Source of the DNA: CAXBCP01 sp047638395
GTDB lineage: Bacteria > Pseudomonadota > Alphaproteobacteria > MPNO01 > UBA830
Direction: 5' to 3'
Length of the DNA stretch: 64,000 nt
NCBI GenBank assembly: GCA_047638395.1
Contig: JBLIMV010000010.1
Coordinates: 1 to 64,000, forward strand
Part shown: piece by piece, positions 16,098 through 23,619 of the stretch
Layout: each line of letters begins with the position of its first letter
Numbering within the stretch: the first letter of the stretch is position 1
Position numbers and translations under genes: made by a program
Notes under the pieces: model-generated
Database searches by the model: none
Seen by the model: the letters and a program-made list of their open reading frames with translations, nothing else
What the model was told of the DNA's origin: nothing

Positions 16098-16126
16098 AGC
16101 ATAGAAGCCCGGCGCAGGGGGGTCAA
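16098..16126 (-). promoter_or_regulatory. Sigma-70-type promoter of cupin copy B
   Basis: Minus-strand TTGACC (16126-16121), a 17-bp spacer, then TATGCT (16103-16098), 32 bp upstream of the ATG at 16066. It is identical in boxes and spacing to the promoter of copy A. It lies in the 96-bp gap to the divergent deacetylase-like gene. Confidence 0.75.
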
Positions 16127-16162
16127 AACCACTGGGTATTCATCCCGTGCCCGGGAGGCGCT

Positions 16163-17029
16163 ATGATAAATGCACCCGTCAGGGACGACAAAAGAGGGAA
16201 TAAAACCGTGATCAGCTGGCCCGAAGACAAACCCATTGCGATCTGTGTCAACGTTATGTGCGAAATGTGGACCGACGAGGCGGCGCCCGGTGTCGGCCCG
16301 ATGGGAAACCCGCTGGCGGCGGGATATCTGGATACACAGGCGCGGTCCTGGGCTGCCTACGGGATGACGACTGGCGCCGACCGGTTGCTCGACATCGTCG
16401 GCGACACGGGCGTGCCCTGCGGCACCTATGTCAGCGGGATCATCGCCGAGAGACACCCGGAAATTCTCAAACGGATCGATGGCGACGGTCATTTCATCGG
16501 GGCCCATGCCTGGGCGCAGAACGTTTTACCGGTTTATCAGGAACGCGCCGATGAGGAAGCGGACCTGATCCGGGGGATTGAGTTGTTCAAATCGGTCCAC
16601 GGCAAGGCCCCGATGGGCTTTATCAGCCCGCGTGGGACACCGAGCCTGGATACGGTCGAACTGCTGGTGAAGCATGGGTTCAAATGGCATTCAGACCATT
16701 TTGACCGGGACGTTCCCTATCTGATCAACAACGACTTCGGCGATCTGGCGGCCGTGCCCTTCACGATGGAGGTCAACGACATGCCGCTCTATATCCGCTA
16801 CGGCAACGAGCCCGAAGCGTTCACGCGTATTCTGGAACGCATCCTCGACGGCTTCGCAGAAACCCATACACCGAAAATGATCCTCGACCTGACGGTCCAT
16901 GCCCATGTGTTCGGACACCCGTTCGGTGCGATTGAACTGCGAAAATCAATCGAAGCGGTGCAGCAGCGCGACAACGTCTGGATCACCACCCACGAAGACC
17001 TGGCGAAGACGGTTCACCCTGATTTCTAA
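16163..17029 (+). CDS. Polysaccharide deacetylase family (NodB/PuuE-like) hydrolase
   Basis: 288 aa from the ATG at 16163 (GGGAGG upstream). A GTG at 16208 with AGAGGGA 8 bp before it is an equally good start. NodB-homology fold: opening strand KPIAICVNVMCEMWTDEAAP, DTGVPCGTYVSGIIAERHPE, then DGHFIGAHAWAQNVLP (the usual EIGxHxxxH region, with Ala-His present), SPRGTPSLDTVELL and C-terminal LDLTVHAHVFGHP. Members of the PuuE branch act on cyclic amides such as allantoin rather than sugars. That would fit the neighbouring hydantoinase-type genes, but this is inference. Cytoplasmic, no signal peptide. Confidence 0.82.
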   Translation: MINAPVRDDKRGNKTVISWPEDKPIAICVNVMCEMWTDEAAPGVGPMGNPLAAGYLDTQARSWAAYGMTTGADRLLDIVGDTGVPCGTYVSGIIAERHPEILKRIDGDGHFIGAHAWAQNVLPVYQERADEEADLIRGIELFKSVHGKAPMGFISPRGTPSLDTVELLVKHGFKWHSDHFDRDVPYLINNDFGDLAAVPFTMEVNDMPLYIRYGNEPEAFTRILERILDGFAETHTPKMILDLTVHAHVFGHPFGAIELRKSIEAVQQRDNVWITTHEDLAKTVHPDF

Positions 17030-17035
17030 AAGGGG

Positions 17036-18112
17036 TTAGGGAACCTCAATCTGGGTGAGCCAGTCGGTCGGAATTTCGTTGCCGACCCCGGCGTCTTTCG
17101 CTTTTTTGTACAGAACCGAGCCGACGGCGGCGAACTGATAGCCGAGACCGAGAATATTCAGGAAACAGGTGGTCTGTGAATCGTCAGTCCGTCCCGGTAC
17201 CTTGCCGCTGACGATATCGGCCAGCGTCGGCATGTCTTCGAGGCCTATTCTTTTTGCCAGCGCGTCGATGTCGGCCCCGATGCCATCGGGCAGGGTGGCG
17301 CCCGAGCCGAATTCCTGTGTCGGGCGGCCATGTGGGACATGGCAGACGGCAAGATCGCAACGCTCTATTACGTCGGCGCTGATCTCGGGCGATTTGACTG
17401 AACTGATATGCATACCGGGTTCCAGCCAGTCCTCTCGCGCGACATGTTCAAGCGAATTGGTGGCGAGCAGCACAATATCGGCGCCTGCAACCGCTTCTTC
17501 GGCGCTATCGCAGGGGCGTATCTGCGTGCCAAGTTGTTCAGACCATTCCATCGCAAACCCGTCGCGGTTCTCTTTCCGTGTCGAATAGACTCAGTAATCC
17601 GCAATCTCGTGCACGCTGTCGATCGCGCGAAGCTGCGCCTGTGCCTGCCAGCCGGTCCCGATTAATGCGACCGAGCGTGCGCCCTTTTTGGCGAGATACT
17701 TTGTCGCCAGTGCGGTGGTGCCGGCGACCCGCATGGGCTGTACTTCGCCGTCCGGGAAAATGGCGAGCGGCTCCCCGGTTTCGGTGGAGAACAGCAGTAC
17801 CAGCCCGGTATAGCGGTTGCCGGGTGCTGCCGGCACTTTGACCCGTCGGATGTTTTCGCCGACCTGCGGGTGGGTGATGATGTCCGAATTGATCCGGATG
17901 GCGCTGACCCCGAGCGACGGGGCGATCCCGTCCATGGATTTCAGCGCATAGATCGCGTCCGGGCGGGTGTCGGATTTGACGATGGTGTCGCTGCGCCGCC
18001 GCAGCGCACCCCGGCCCTCGGCCAGCTCCTGATAGGCGAATTCGAGGACGTCGATAACGTCTTCGATATTCAGCAGATCGCGGACGTTCTGGTTGTTCAG
18101 GATAAGCGTCAT
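17036..18112 (-). pseudogene. Ornithine cyclodeaminase family gene broken by an in-frame TGA
   Basis: Start ATG at 18112 (MTLILNNQNVRDLLNIEDVI). The N-terminal half includes the substrate-binding RRRSDT and the Rossmann opening SVALIGTGWQAQAQLRAIDS, and ends at TGA 17591-17593 after HEIADY. The same frame continues without any other stop to TAA at 17036: VYSTRKENRDGFAMEWSEQL, ADIVLLATNSLEHVA, HVPHGRPTQEFGSG. Relatives read V-x-V-Y-S here, so the TGA replaces one sense codon; CGA (Arg) to TGA is the simplest change. Full length would be 358 residues, a typical family size. It is last in the SDR-hyuA-hyuB-dehydrogenase operon, 16 bp after its neighbour. Confidence 0.85.
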
Positions 18113-18128
18113 CGAGTTATCTCCGACG

Positions 18129-18974
18129 TTAGGGTCGTTTGGCGATGCCGCCTTCGCCGGACCAGTCCGGTGGGTTGGTCGCCTTGATGGTGCGGCCATC
18201 CTTGACCAGTTCCTTGACGAGGCCGGCAAGCGGGAAGGCCTTGTTCTCGCCATCCATCAGCTTTTCCATCATCTGCATGTCCTTGAGCGCCCAGGTGAAG
18301 GTCATCCGGTCCCAGTCGCGAAGCGCGGCGGAATCGCCGGAGCTCATCATCAGGGCATTGCGCAGTTTTGGCAGATCGATCCCGGTCGATTCCGCGAGCC
18401 GCCCTGCCTCGATCAGGGCGCAGCCATTCACCCAGAGCAGGTAATTGTTCATCATCTTGGCGACCTGGCCGTGGCCGACCTCGCCCATGTGTTCGATGTC
18501 GGAACAGAACGTCTCGAAAACGGCGCGTGAGCGTTCGACGACCTCGTCCGTGCCGCCGACGAGGGCGAGCAGCGTGCCTTCATCCGCCGCCCAGCGGCCA
18601 CGGGCGATGGGTGCATCGAGGAAACCGATACCCTTTTCGGCGCAGATTCTTGCAAGGTCCTGCACGCCGCTGACAGAGGCTGTGGAACACACGGCGACCG
18701 CGCTGCCCGACGCCATGCCGGCCAGCGCGCCATCATCCCCGGTCAGGCAGGCATAAACCTCGGGCTCGAAGCCGACGCCGACAATCACGTAATCGCTGTT
18801 CGCGCCGACTTCGCGCGGGCTGGATGCCGCAATACCGCCGGCCTCAACGGCCGCGGCGAGCTGCGCGTCGCTGATATCGTAGACGGTGACGTCGAAGCCG
18901 TGTTTCCGCAGATGCTTGAGCATGGCGAGCCCCATGCGCCCGGGGCCGATAATGCCAACGCGGTCTTTTGCCAT
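18129..18974 (-). CDS. NAD(P)-dependent oxidoreductase, 3-hydroxyisobutyrate dehydrogenase family
   Basis: 281 aa. An N-terminal Rossmann domain starts VGIIGPGRMGLAMLKHL (GxGxMG). The substrate loop is FLDAPIARGRWAADEG (family DAPVSGG-type motif, here APIARG), and the catalytic Lys lies in VGHGQVAKMMNNYL. The all-helical C-terminal dimerisation domain follows. Such enzymes oxidise beta-hydroxyacids, e.g. 3-hydroxyisobutyrate or tartronate semialdehyde; the exact substrate here is unknown. It starts 44 bp after hyuB and ends 16 bp before the ornithine cyclodeaminase gene, in a catabolic operon. Confidence 0.9.
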   Translation of the reverse strand: MAKDRVGIIGPGRMGLAMLKHLRKHGFDVTVYDISDAQLAAAVEAGGIAASSPREVGANSDYVIVGVGFEPEVYACLTGDDGALAGMASGSAVAVCSTASVSGVQDLARICAEKGIGFLDAPIARGRWAADEGTLLALVGGTDEVVERSRAVFETFCSDIEHMGEVGHGQVAKMMNNYLLWVNGCALIEAGRLAESTGIDLPKLRNALMMSSGDSAALRDWDRMTFTWALKDMQMMEKLMDGENKAFPLAGLVKELVKDGRTIKATNPPDWSGEGGIAKRP

Positions 18975-19017
18975 TGTTGTTCTCCTGCGTTTGTTCGACG
19001 GGCCGGGGGGAGAGGGA

Positions 19018-20676
19018 CTATATCCCGTATTTATCCCGGGCAGCCTCGTCGGTCACATAGCCTTCGTCGATGTCGTGGGCGAGCCGCTCAGGATCACGTT
19101 CCGCCGGGTCGCCGAACCCGCCACCACCGGCGCTTTCAAGATAGAACGCGTGACCGGCCTGGAGCTCGAACTTGCCTGATGCGGGTGTCGATTCCTCGTC
19201 ATCGGTACCGACACGGATCACGAACTTGCTGCCACCCCCGGCCTGACCGCCCTTGGCGCCGGGCGGCGGATACTTGTAGCGGTCGTAGCGGCGGACCACG
19301 GTGCAGTCCTGCGTTACCTCGTAGCGCCGCCGGAACGCGACACCGCCGCGGAATTCACCGGCACCACCTGAATCGGCGACCATATTGAATTCGGTAATCC
19401 GGCACGGATATTCGCTTTCGATGATCTCGATCGGGGTTACATGCAGGTTCGACAAATGGGTCGCCGTCGCATTGCAGCCGTCATTGCCCTGACCGCCGCC
19501 ATAGGCGGAACCGAGGATTTCGTATTGCAGGGTGTTATGGCCGGGCTTGCCGCCCTGATGCCAGTTGATCGACAGTGAGCCCGATGAGCCGGAGCCCGCG
19601 ATTGCGCGGGCCGGATTGAACGTCGCGAGCGCTTCGAGAATGACATCGGTCAGGCGCAGATTGGCTTTCTGGTACGACGATACCGGTGCCGGCGATTCCG
19701 CGTTGGTAATGGTGCGCGGCGCATACACGAAATTGACCACGTCGCGCATGCCGTCATTGAACTGCATGTTGTGACCGAGACAGCCGATCATTGAATAGAA
19801 CACGCAGGCCTCGACCATCGATGGCCGCAGATTGATCGGGCCCTTGGCCTGCGCCTGCGAGTTCGAGAAATCGAACGTGATGTCGTCACCCTTTTTGGTG
19901 ATGGTCACGGCGAAATACACGCCCTTGTCCATCTCCACGCCGTCATCGTCCATGTAGCCGTCGGCCGATGCGACACCGTCGGGCAGGGCGCTGATCGCGG
20001 CCTGCATTTCGTCGGCGGCGGCCTTCAGAATGGCGGCGAAGGAGTCCATGACCGTGTCTGTGCCGAAGCGTGTGCAGTGATCCTGCATCCTCTGAACACC
20101 GATTTCGGTCGCGGCGATTTGTGCGCGAATATCGCCGCGGACCAGTTCGGGCTGGCGGCTATTGGTCAGGATCAGGCGCTCCAGATCTGCGTCATACGCG
20201 CCCTGGTCGGTCATCTTCACCGGCGGCAGCACCAGACCTTCATGATAGATCTCGGTGGAATTCGCCGAGGTCGAACCCGGGTTCGTGCCGCCGATATCGG
20301 CCTTGTGCGCGCAACTGCCCGAAAAACCGACGAGTTTTCCGTCGAAGAATATCGGGGCGATAAACGCCATGTCGGAGACGTGCGGTACGCCCGCTTCATA
20401 GGGGTGGTTCGAGACGACGACGTCGCCATCCTTCAGGCCGTCTTCGCCATATATCTCGACCGTGCGGTCGACGAAGTGTTTGTAGAACGGGGCGTGAAAG
20501 AACATCGGTGGCGGCACGATCAGCCGCCCGCCCTTGTCGAGGATCACGCAGGAAAAGTCGCGGCTTTCGCGAATGATGGTCGAATAGCCGGACCGGTAGA
20601 AATGATAGTGCATCTCGTCGACAAGGCTCGCGACCTTGTTCTTGAGGATTTGGACGGTAATCGGATCAAGAGCCAT
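19018..20676 (-). CDS. hyuB: Hydantoinase B / oxoprolinase family protein
   Basis: 552 aa, the usual HyuB size. Recognisable stretches are LDPITVQILKNKVASLVDEM at the start, SRDFSCVILDKGGRLIVPPP, VVSNHPYEAGVPHVSDMAFI, GFSGSCAHKADIGG and the C-terminal SGGAGEFRGGVAFRRRYEV. HyuB pairs with HyuA to open cyclic amides (N-methylhydantoin, 5-oxoproline) with ATP, or in related complexes to carboxylate ketones. hyuA ends 1 bp before this start, so the two subunits are made together. Cytoplasmic. The real substrate is unknown. Confidence 0.94.
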   Translation of the reverse strand: MALDPITVQILKNKVASLVDEMHYHFYRSGYSTIIRESRDFSCVILDKGGRLIVPPPMFFHAPFYKHFVDRTVEIYGEDGLKDGDVVVSNHPYEAGVPHVSDMAFIAPIFFDGKLVGFSGSCAHKADIGGTNPGSTSANSTEIYHEGLVLPPVKMTDQGAYDADLERLILTNSRQPELVRGDIRAQIAATEIGVQRMQDHCTRFGTDTVMDSFAAILKAAADEMQAAISALPDGVASADGYMDDDGVEMDKGVYFAVTITKKGDDITFDFSNSQAQAKGPINLRPSMVEACVFYSMIGCLGHNMQFNDGMRDVVNFVYAPRTITNAESPAPVSSYQKANLRLTDVILEALATFNPARAIAGSGSSGSLSINWHQGGKPGHNTLQYEILGSAYGGGQGNDGCNATATHLSNLHVTPIEIIESEYPCRITEFNMVADSGGAGEFRGGVAFRRRYEVTQDCTVVRRYDRYKYPPPGAKGGQAGGGSKFVIRVGTDDEESTPASGKFELQAGHAFYLESAGGGGFGDPAERDPERLAHDIDEGYVTDEAARDKYGI

Positions 20677-20677
20677 T

Positions 20678-22765
20678 CTACAGCTCCCGCGTCAGGATGA
20701 GATTCATGAAACCGTCGACATGGGCGTGCCACCCGCTGGGCACCACGATCGTGCTGTCGAGCTGTTCGACGATTGCGGGGCCTGCCAGTGTCGCGCCGAC
20801 CGGTAATCCATTTCGGTCCCAGATTGCGGTGTCGACCGCCGTATCCGACGTGAACCAGACCTCGCGACTGCCTTTGCGGGCAGCGTCCGGTGCCGGTGCT
20901 TCCGTGACGTTCTGTTCGATCACGGGCTCGTATTTTGGCACCGCAACCCGGGCACGGACCCGGTAGCTGACGACTTCGGTCGGCTTTTCCTTGGCAGCGT
21001 GTCCGTGAATGCGTGCATGAATACCGTCGAACCTGTCGCGGGCTTCGACCAGCGCTGCATCGTCCAGGCCACTCGCACCGCCGATCCCGTCGAGACCGAC
21101 GCGAAGCTCGTAGCCCTGGCCGGTGTAACGCATGTCCAGTTCGCGGGCGAAGCTCGCAGCGGCGGGGTCCATACCTTCGCTTTCCAGTTCCTGGCGGCCG
21201 CGTTCTTCCAGTTCCCGGAAGATCTCTTCGGCATGGGCCGGGGGTACCTGGTCGAGCGGGCGCAGTTCCGAGCGGATATAATCATGCACGACATCCGTGC
21301 ACAGCAGGCCGAGCGCGGAAAATGCGCCGGGTTGCGGCGGCACCAGAATACGCGTCATGCCGAGCTCTTCGGCAACCGGGGCGGCGTGAACTGCACCGGC
21401 ACCGCCGAACGGCAGCAGGGTGAATTCCTGCGGATCGACTCCGCGCTTGGCGCCGAAAATACGGACCTCGTCGGCCATGCGCATATCGACAATGCGGCGG
21501 ATGCCGGCGGCGGCGTCCAGCGCGCTCATACCGAGCGGCTTTCCGACTTTGTCTTCGAGTGCCCGCCGTGATGCGTCAACATCGAGCGACTGTGCGCCGC
21601 CGAGGAAGTAATCCGGGTTGAGGAAACCACAGACGATATCGGCATCGGTCACGGTCGGGTTTTCGCCGCCCTTGCCGTAGCAGACGGGCCCGGGATCGGC
21701 ACCGGCGCTTTGCGGGCCGACGGCCAACAATCCGCCGCCGTCGATCCAGGCAATGGAGCCGCCACCGGCGGAAATCGTGGTGAGGTCGAGCGCGGGAACA
21801 TCCAGCCGCCGTCGGGCCACTTCGCCTTCGGTGACTTCGAGCGGTGCACCGCCCTCGATAAACGCGATGTCGCAGGACGTGCCGCCCATATCGAGCGTCA
21901 CGAGGCCTTTCTTTGCATCTTCCGCGGCGAGATAGGCGGCAGCCTGCGCGCCCGCGGCGGGGCCTGAGAACAGCGTGTGCACGGTCTTTGCGCCTGCGAC
22001 CGCTGCCTTGAACGGCATCACGCCGCCATTCGATTGCATCAGGAAGCGCTGCTGGGTCTCGACCCCGCCCTGATCCAAACCGTCGGACAGATCGCCGATG
22101 TAATGCACCAGCACCGGTTCCAGATAAGCATTGAGCAGGGTGGTCGACATGCGCGCCCATTCACGGATACGGGGCAGTACGTCTGACGACAGCGACACAT
22201 GCGCCTCCGGCCATTCTTCGAGAATGATGTCGCGCGTGCGTTGCTCGTGGCTCGGGTTCATGTAGGAAAAAAGGTAGACCACGGCAATCGAGTTGACCTC
22301 TTTGGCCTTTAACGCGCGGGCGGCGGTCCGCACGGCTTCTTCGTCCAGCGCTTCAAGCTCATTGCCCTCGAAATCGATACGGCCGGCGGCCTCGAAGGTC
22401 TGGCTCTGCGGGGCGAGTGGCGTGGGCCGCTGAAAGAAATAATCGAACGGGTTGCCGTCACGTGCCTGCTGCTGGATCTCCTGGATCGCGCGGTAGCCCT
22501 TGGTGATCATCATGCCGACTTTGGCGCCGCGCATTTCCAGCAGGGCGTTGGTCGTGATCGTGGTCCCGTGGGCAAAGAACTCAATCGCTTCGGGCTCTTT
22601 GCCCTGGGCGATGAAGCGGTTCACACCTTCGAGCACGCCGAGCGCCGGGTTCGCCGGTGTCGACGAGACTTTCTCAATCTCGATGGTGCCGTCGGCGACG
22701 TTCAGCAGGACCAGGTCAGTATGGGTGCCGCCGACATCGACGCCGAGCCGGTAGGGGCCGCTCAC
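20678..22765 (-). CDS. hyuA: Hydantoinase/oxoprolinase family protein, subunit A
   Basis: 695 aa, typical HyuA length. It starts YRLGVDVGGTHTDLVLL, the ASKHA-type ATP-binding phosphate-1 motif. Further family segments are FAHGTTITTNALLEMRGAKV, LFSGPAAGAQAAAYLA, LVTLDMGGTSCDIAFIEGG (second phosphate loop) and PFGGAGAVHAAPVAEELG. With HyuB it forms an ATP-dependent cyclic-amide hydrolase or a related carboxylase. Its ATG overlaps the stop of the SDR gene (ATGA), and hyuB follows after 1 bp. The tight operon points to one catabolic pathway ending in an oxidised carbon chain. Confidence 0.94.
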   Translation of the reverse strand: MSGPYRLGVDVGGTHTDLVLLNVADGTIEIEKVSSTPANPALGVLEGVNRFIAQGKEPEAIEFFAHGTTITTNALLEMRGAKVGMMITKGYRAIQEIQQQARDGNPFDYFFQRPTPLAPQSQTFEAAGRIDFEGNELEALDEEAVRTAARALKAKEVNSIAVVYLFSYMNPSHEQRTRDIILEEWPEAHVSLSSDVLPRIREWARMSTTLLNAYLEPVLVHYIGDLSDGLDQGGVETQQRFLMQSNGGVMPFKAAVAGAKTVHTLFSGPAAGAQAAAYLAAEDAKKGLVTLDMGGTSCDIAFIEGGAPLEVTEGEVARRRLDVPALDLTTISAGGGSIAWIDGGGLLAVGPQSAGADPGPVCYGKGGENPTVTDADIVCGFLNPDYFLGGAQSLDVDASRRALEDKVGKPLGMSALDAAAGIRRIVDMRMADEVRIFGAKRGVDPQEFTLLPFGGAGAVHAAPVAEELGMTRILVPPQPGAFSALGLLCTDVVHDYIRSELRPLDQVPPAHAEEIFRELEERGRQELESEGMDPAAASFARELDMRYTGQGYELRVGLDGIGGASGLDDAALVEARDRFDGIHARIHGHAAKEKPTEVVSYRVRARVAVPKYEPVIEQNVTEAPAPDAARKGSREVWFTSDTAVDTAIWDRNGLPVGATLAGPAIVEQLDSTIVVPSGWHAHVDGFMNLILTREL

Positions 22766-23538
22766 TTACCGTCTTTGCGTGTGGCAGGGGATGAGAACGG
22801 CGCCATCGCCATCGTGCCGCCATCGACGAACAGATTGGCGCCCGCAATGAACGATGCATCCTCCGAACACAGGAACAGAACAGCCTTCGCCTGCTCATCC
22901 GGCTCACCCGGGCGGCCGACGAGATTGTTGACCTTGCGGTCGCGGTTGAACACTTCCTGGCCGACCGGTGATCCGGTCATGTTGGGCGATACCTGATTCA
23001 CGATAATGCCATAGGGCGCGAGCTGGACCGCCATGGACTGCGTCAGGTTGGCGACACCGCCCTTCGCCGATGTATAGGCGATCGCGGTGGGACGGCCCTT
23101 GAAGCCCGAGGTCGAGCCGACATTGACGACACGTCCGGTGCGGTCGTTATCGACCATCCATTTAGCGACCTGCTTGGTGACGTAGAACGGCGATGACAGG
23201 GTGACATCGATGGTCTTGCGCCATTCGTCCTCGGTGATATCGAAGATATCCTTGTTGTCCGAGATCGCGACGTTGTTGACCAGGATGTCTATGCCGCCGA
23301 GCGCATCGACCGTGGCGGAGACCATTTTGGTGATATCTGCCGGGTCGGCAACATTGCAAACAACGGCAACGGCATCGCCGCCATCCGCCTTGATCATGTC
23401 AGCGACGGCGTTGGCGCGGTCTGCGTCCATGTCGACAACGGCGACCTTGGCGCCCTCCTTGGCGAAGAGTTTGGCGATTTCTTCACCGATGTTCCGGCCC
23501 GCGCCGGTGACGATGGCAGCCTTGCCCGCTAATTTCAT
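22762..23538 (-). CDS. SDR family NAD(P)-dependent oxidoreductase
   Basis: 258 aa classical short-chain dehydrogenase. The cofactor loop is AAIVTGAGRNIGEEIAKLF (TGxxxxIG), followed by Asp in VVDMDADRANAV suggesting NAD preference, VNNVAIS, and the catalytic YTSAK in the AIAYTSAKGG segment with Ser in NVGSTSGF. First gene of the minus-strand operon SDR-hyuA-hyuB-dehydrogenase-cyclodeaminase. Divergent from the molybdenum hydroxylase gene, whose ATG is 81 bp away, so a shared control region is likely. Substrate unknown. Confidence 0.92.
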   Translation of the reverse strand: MKLAGKAAIVTGAGRNIGEEIAKLFAKEGAKVAVVDMDADRANAVADMIKADGGDAVAVVCNVADPADITKMVSATVDALGGIDILVNNVAISDNKDIFDITEDEWRKTIDVTLSSPFYVTKQVAKWMVDNDRTGRVVNVGSTSGFKGRPTAIAYTSAKGGVANLTQSMAVQLAPYGIIVNQVSPNMTGSPVGQEVFNRDRKVNNLVGRPGEPDEQAKAVLFLCSEDASFIAGANLFVDGGTMAMAPFSSPATRKDGK

Positions 23539-23619
23539 CTTTGATCGCTCCCTGTTTTCCCGCTGCCGGGATTGTTTTATAAGGAGACAATAAACTTAGA
23601 TTTCGAAGGAAAATCAAGG

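Noticed and set aside
15740..16162. N-terminal extension of the deacetylase-like protein back to 15740
   Set aside because: The extra 141 codons are antisense to cupin copy B and precede good ribosome sites at the downstream starts.
17591..17593. TGA in the ornithine cyclodeaminase gene as a selenocysteine codon
   Set aside because: No stem-loop is apparent directly downstream, the position is a structural strand and not a redox site, and relatives have an ordinary residue there. Nonsense mutation or error is simpler.
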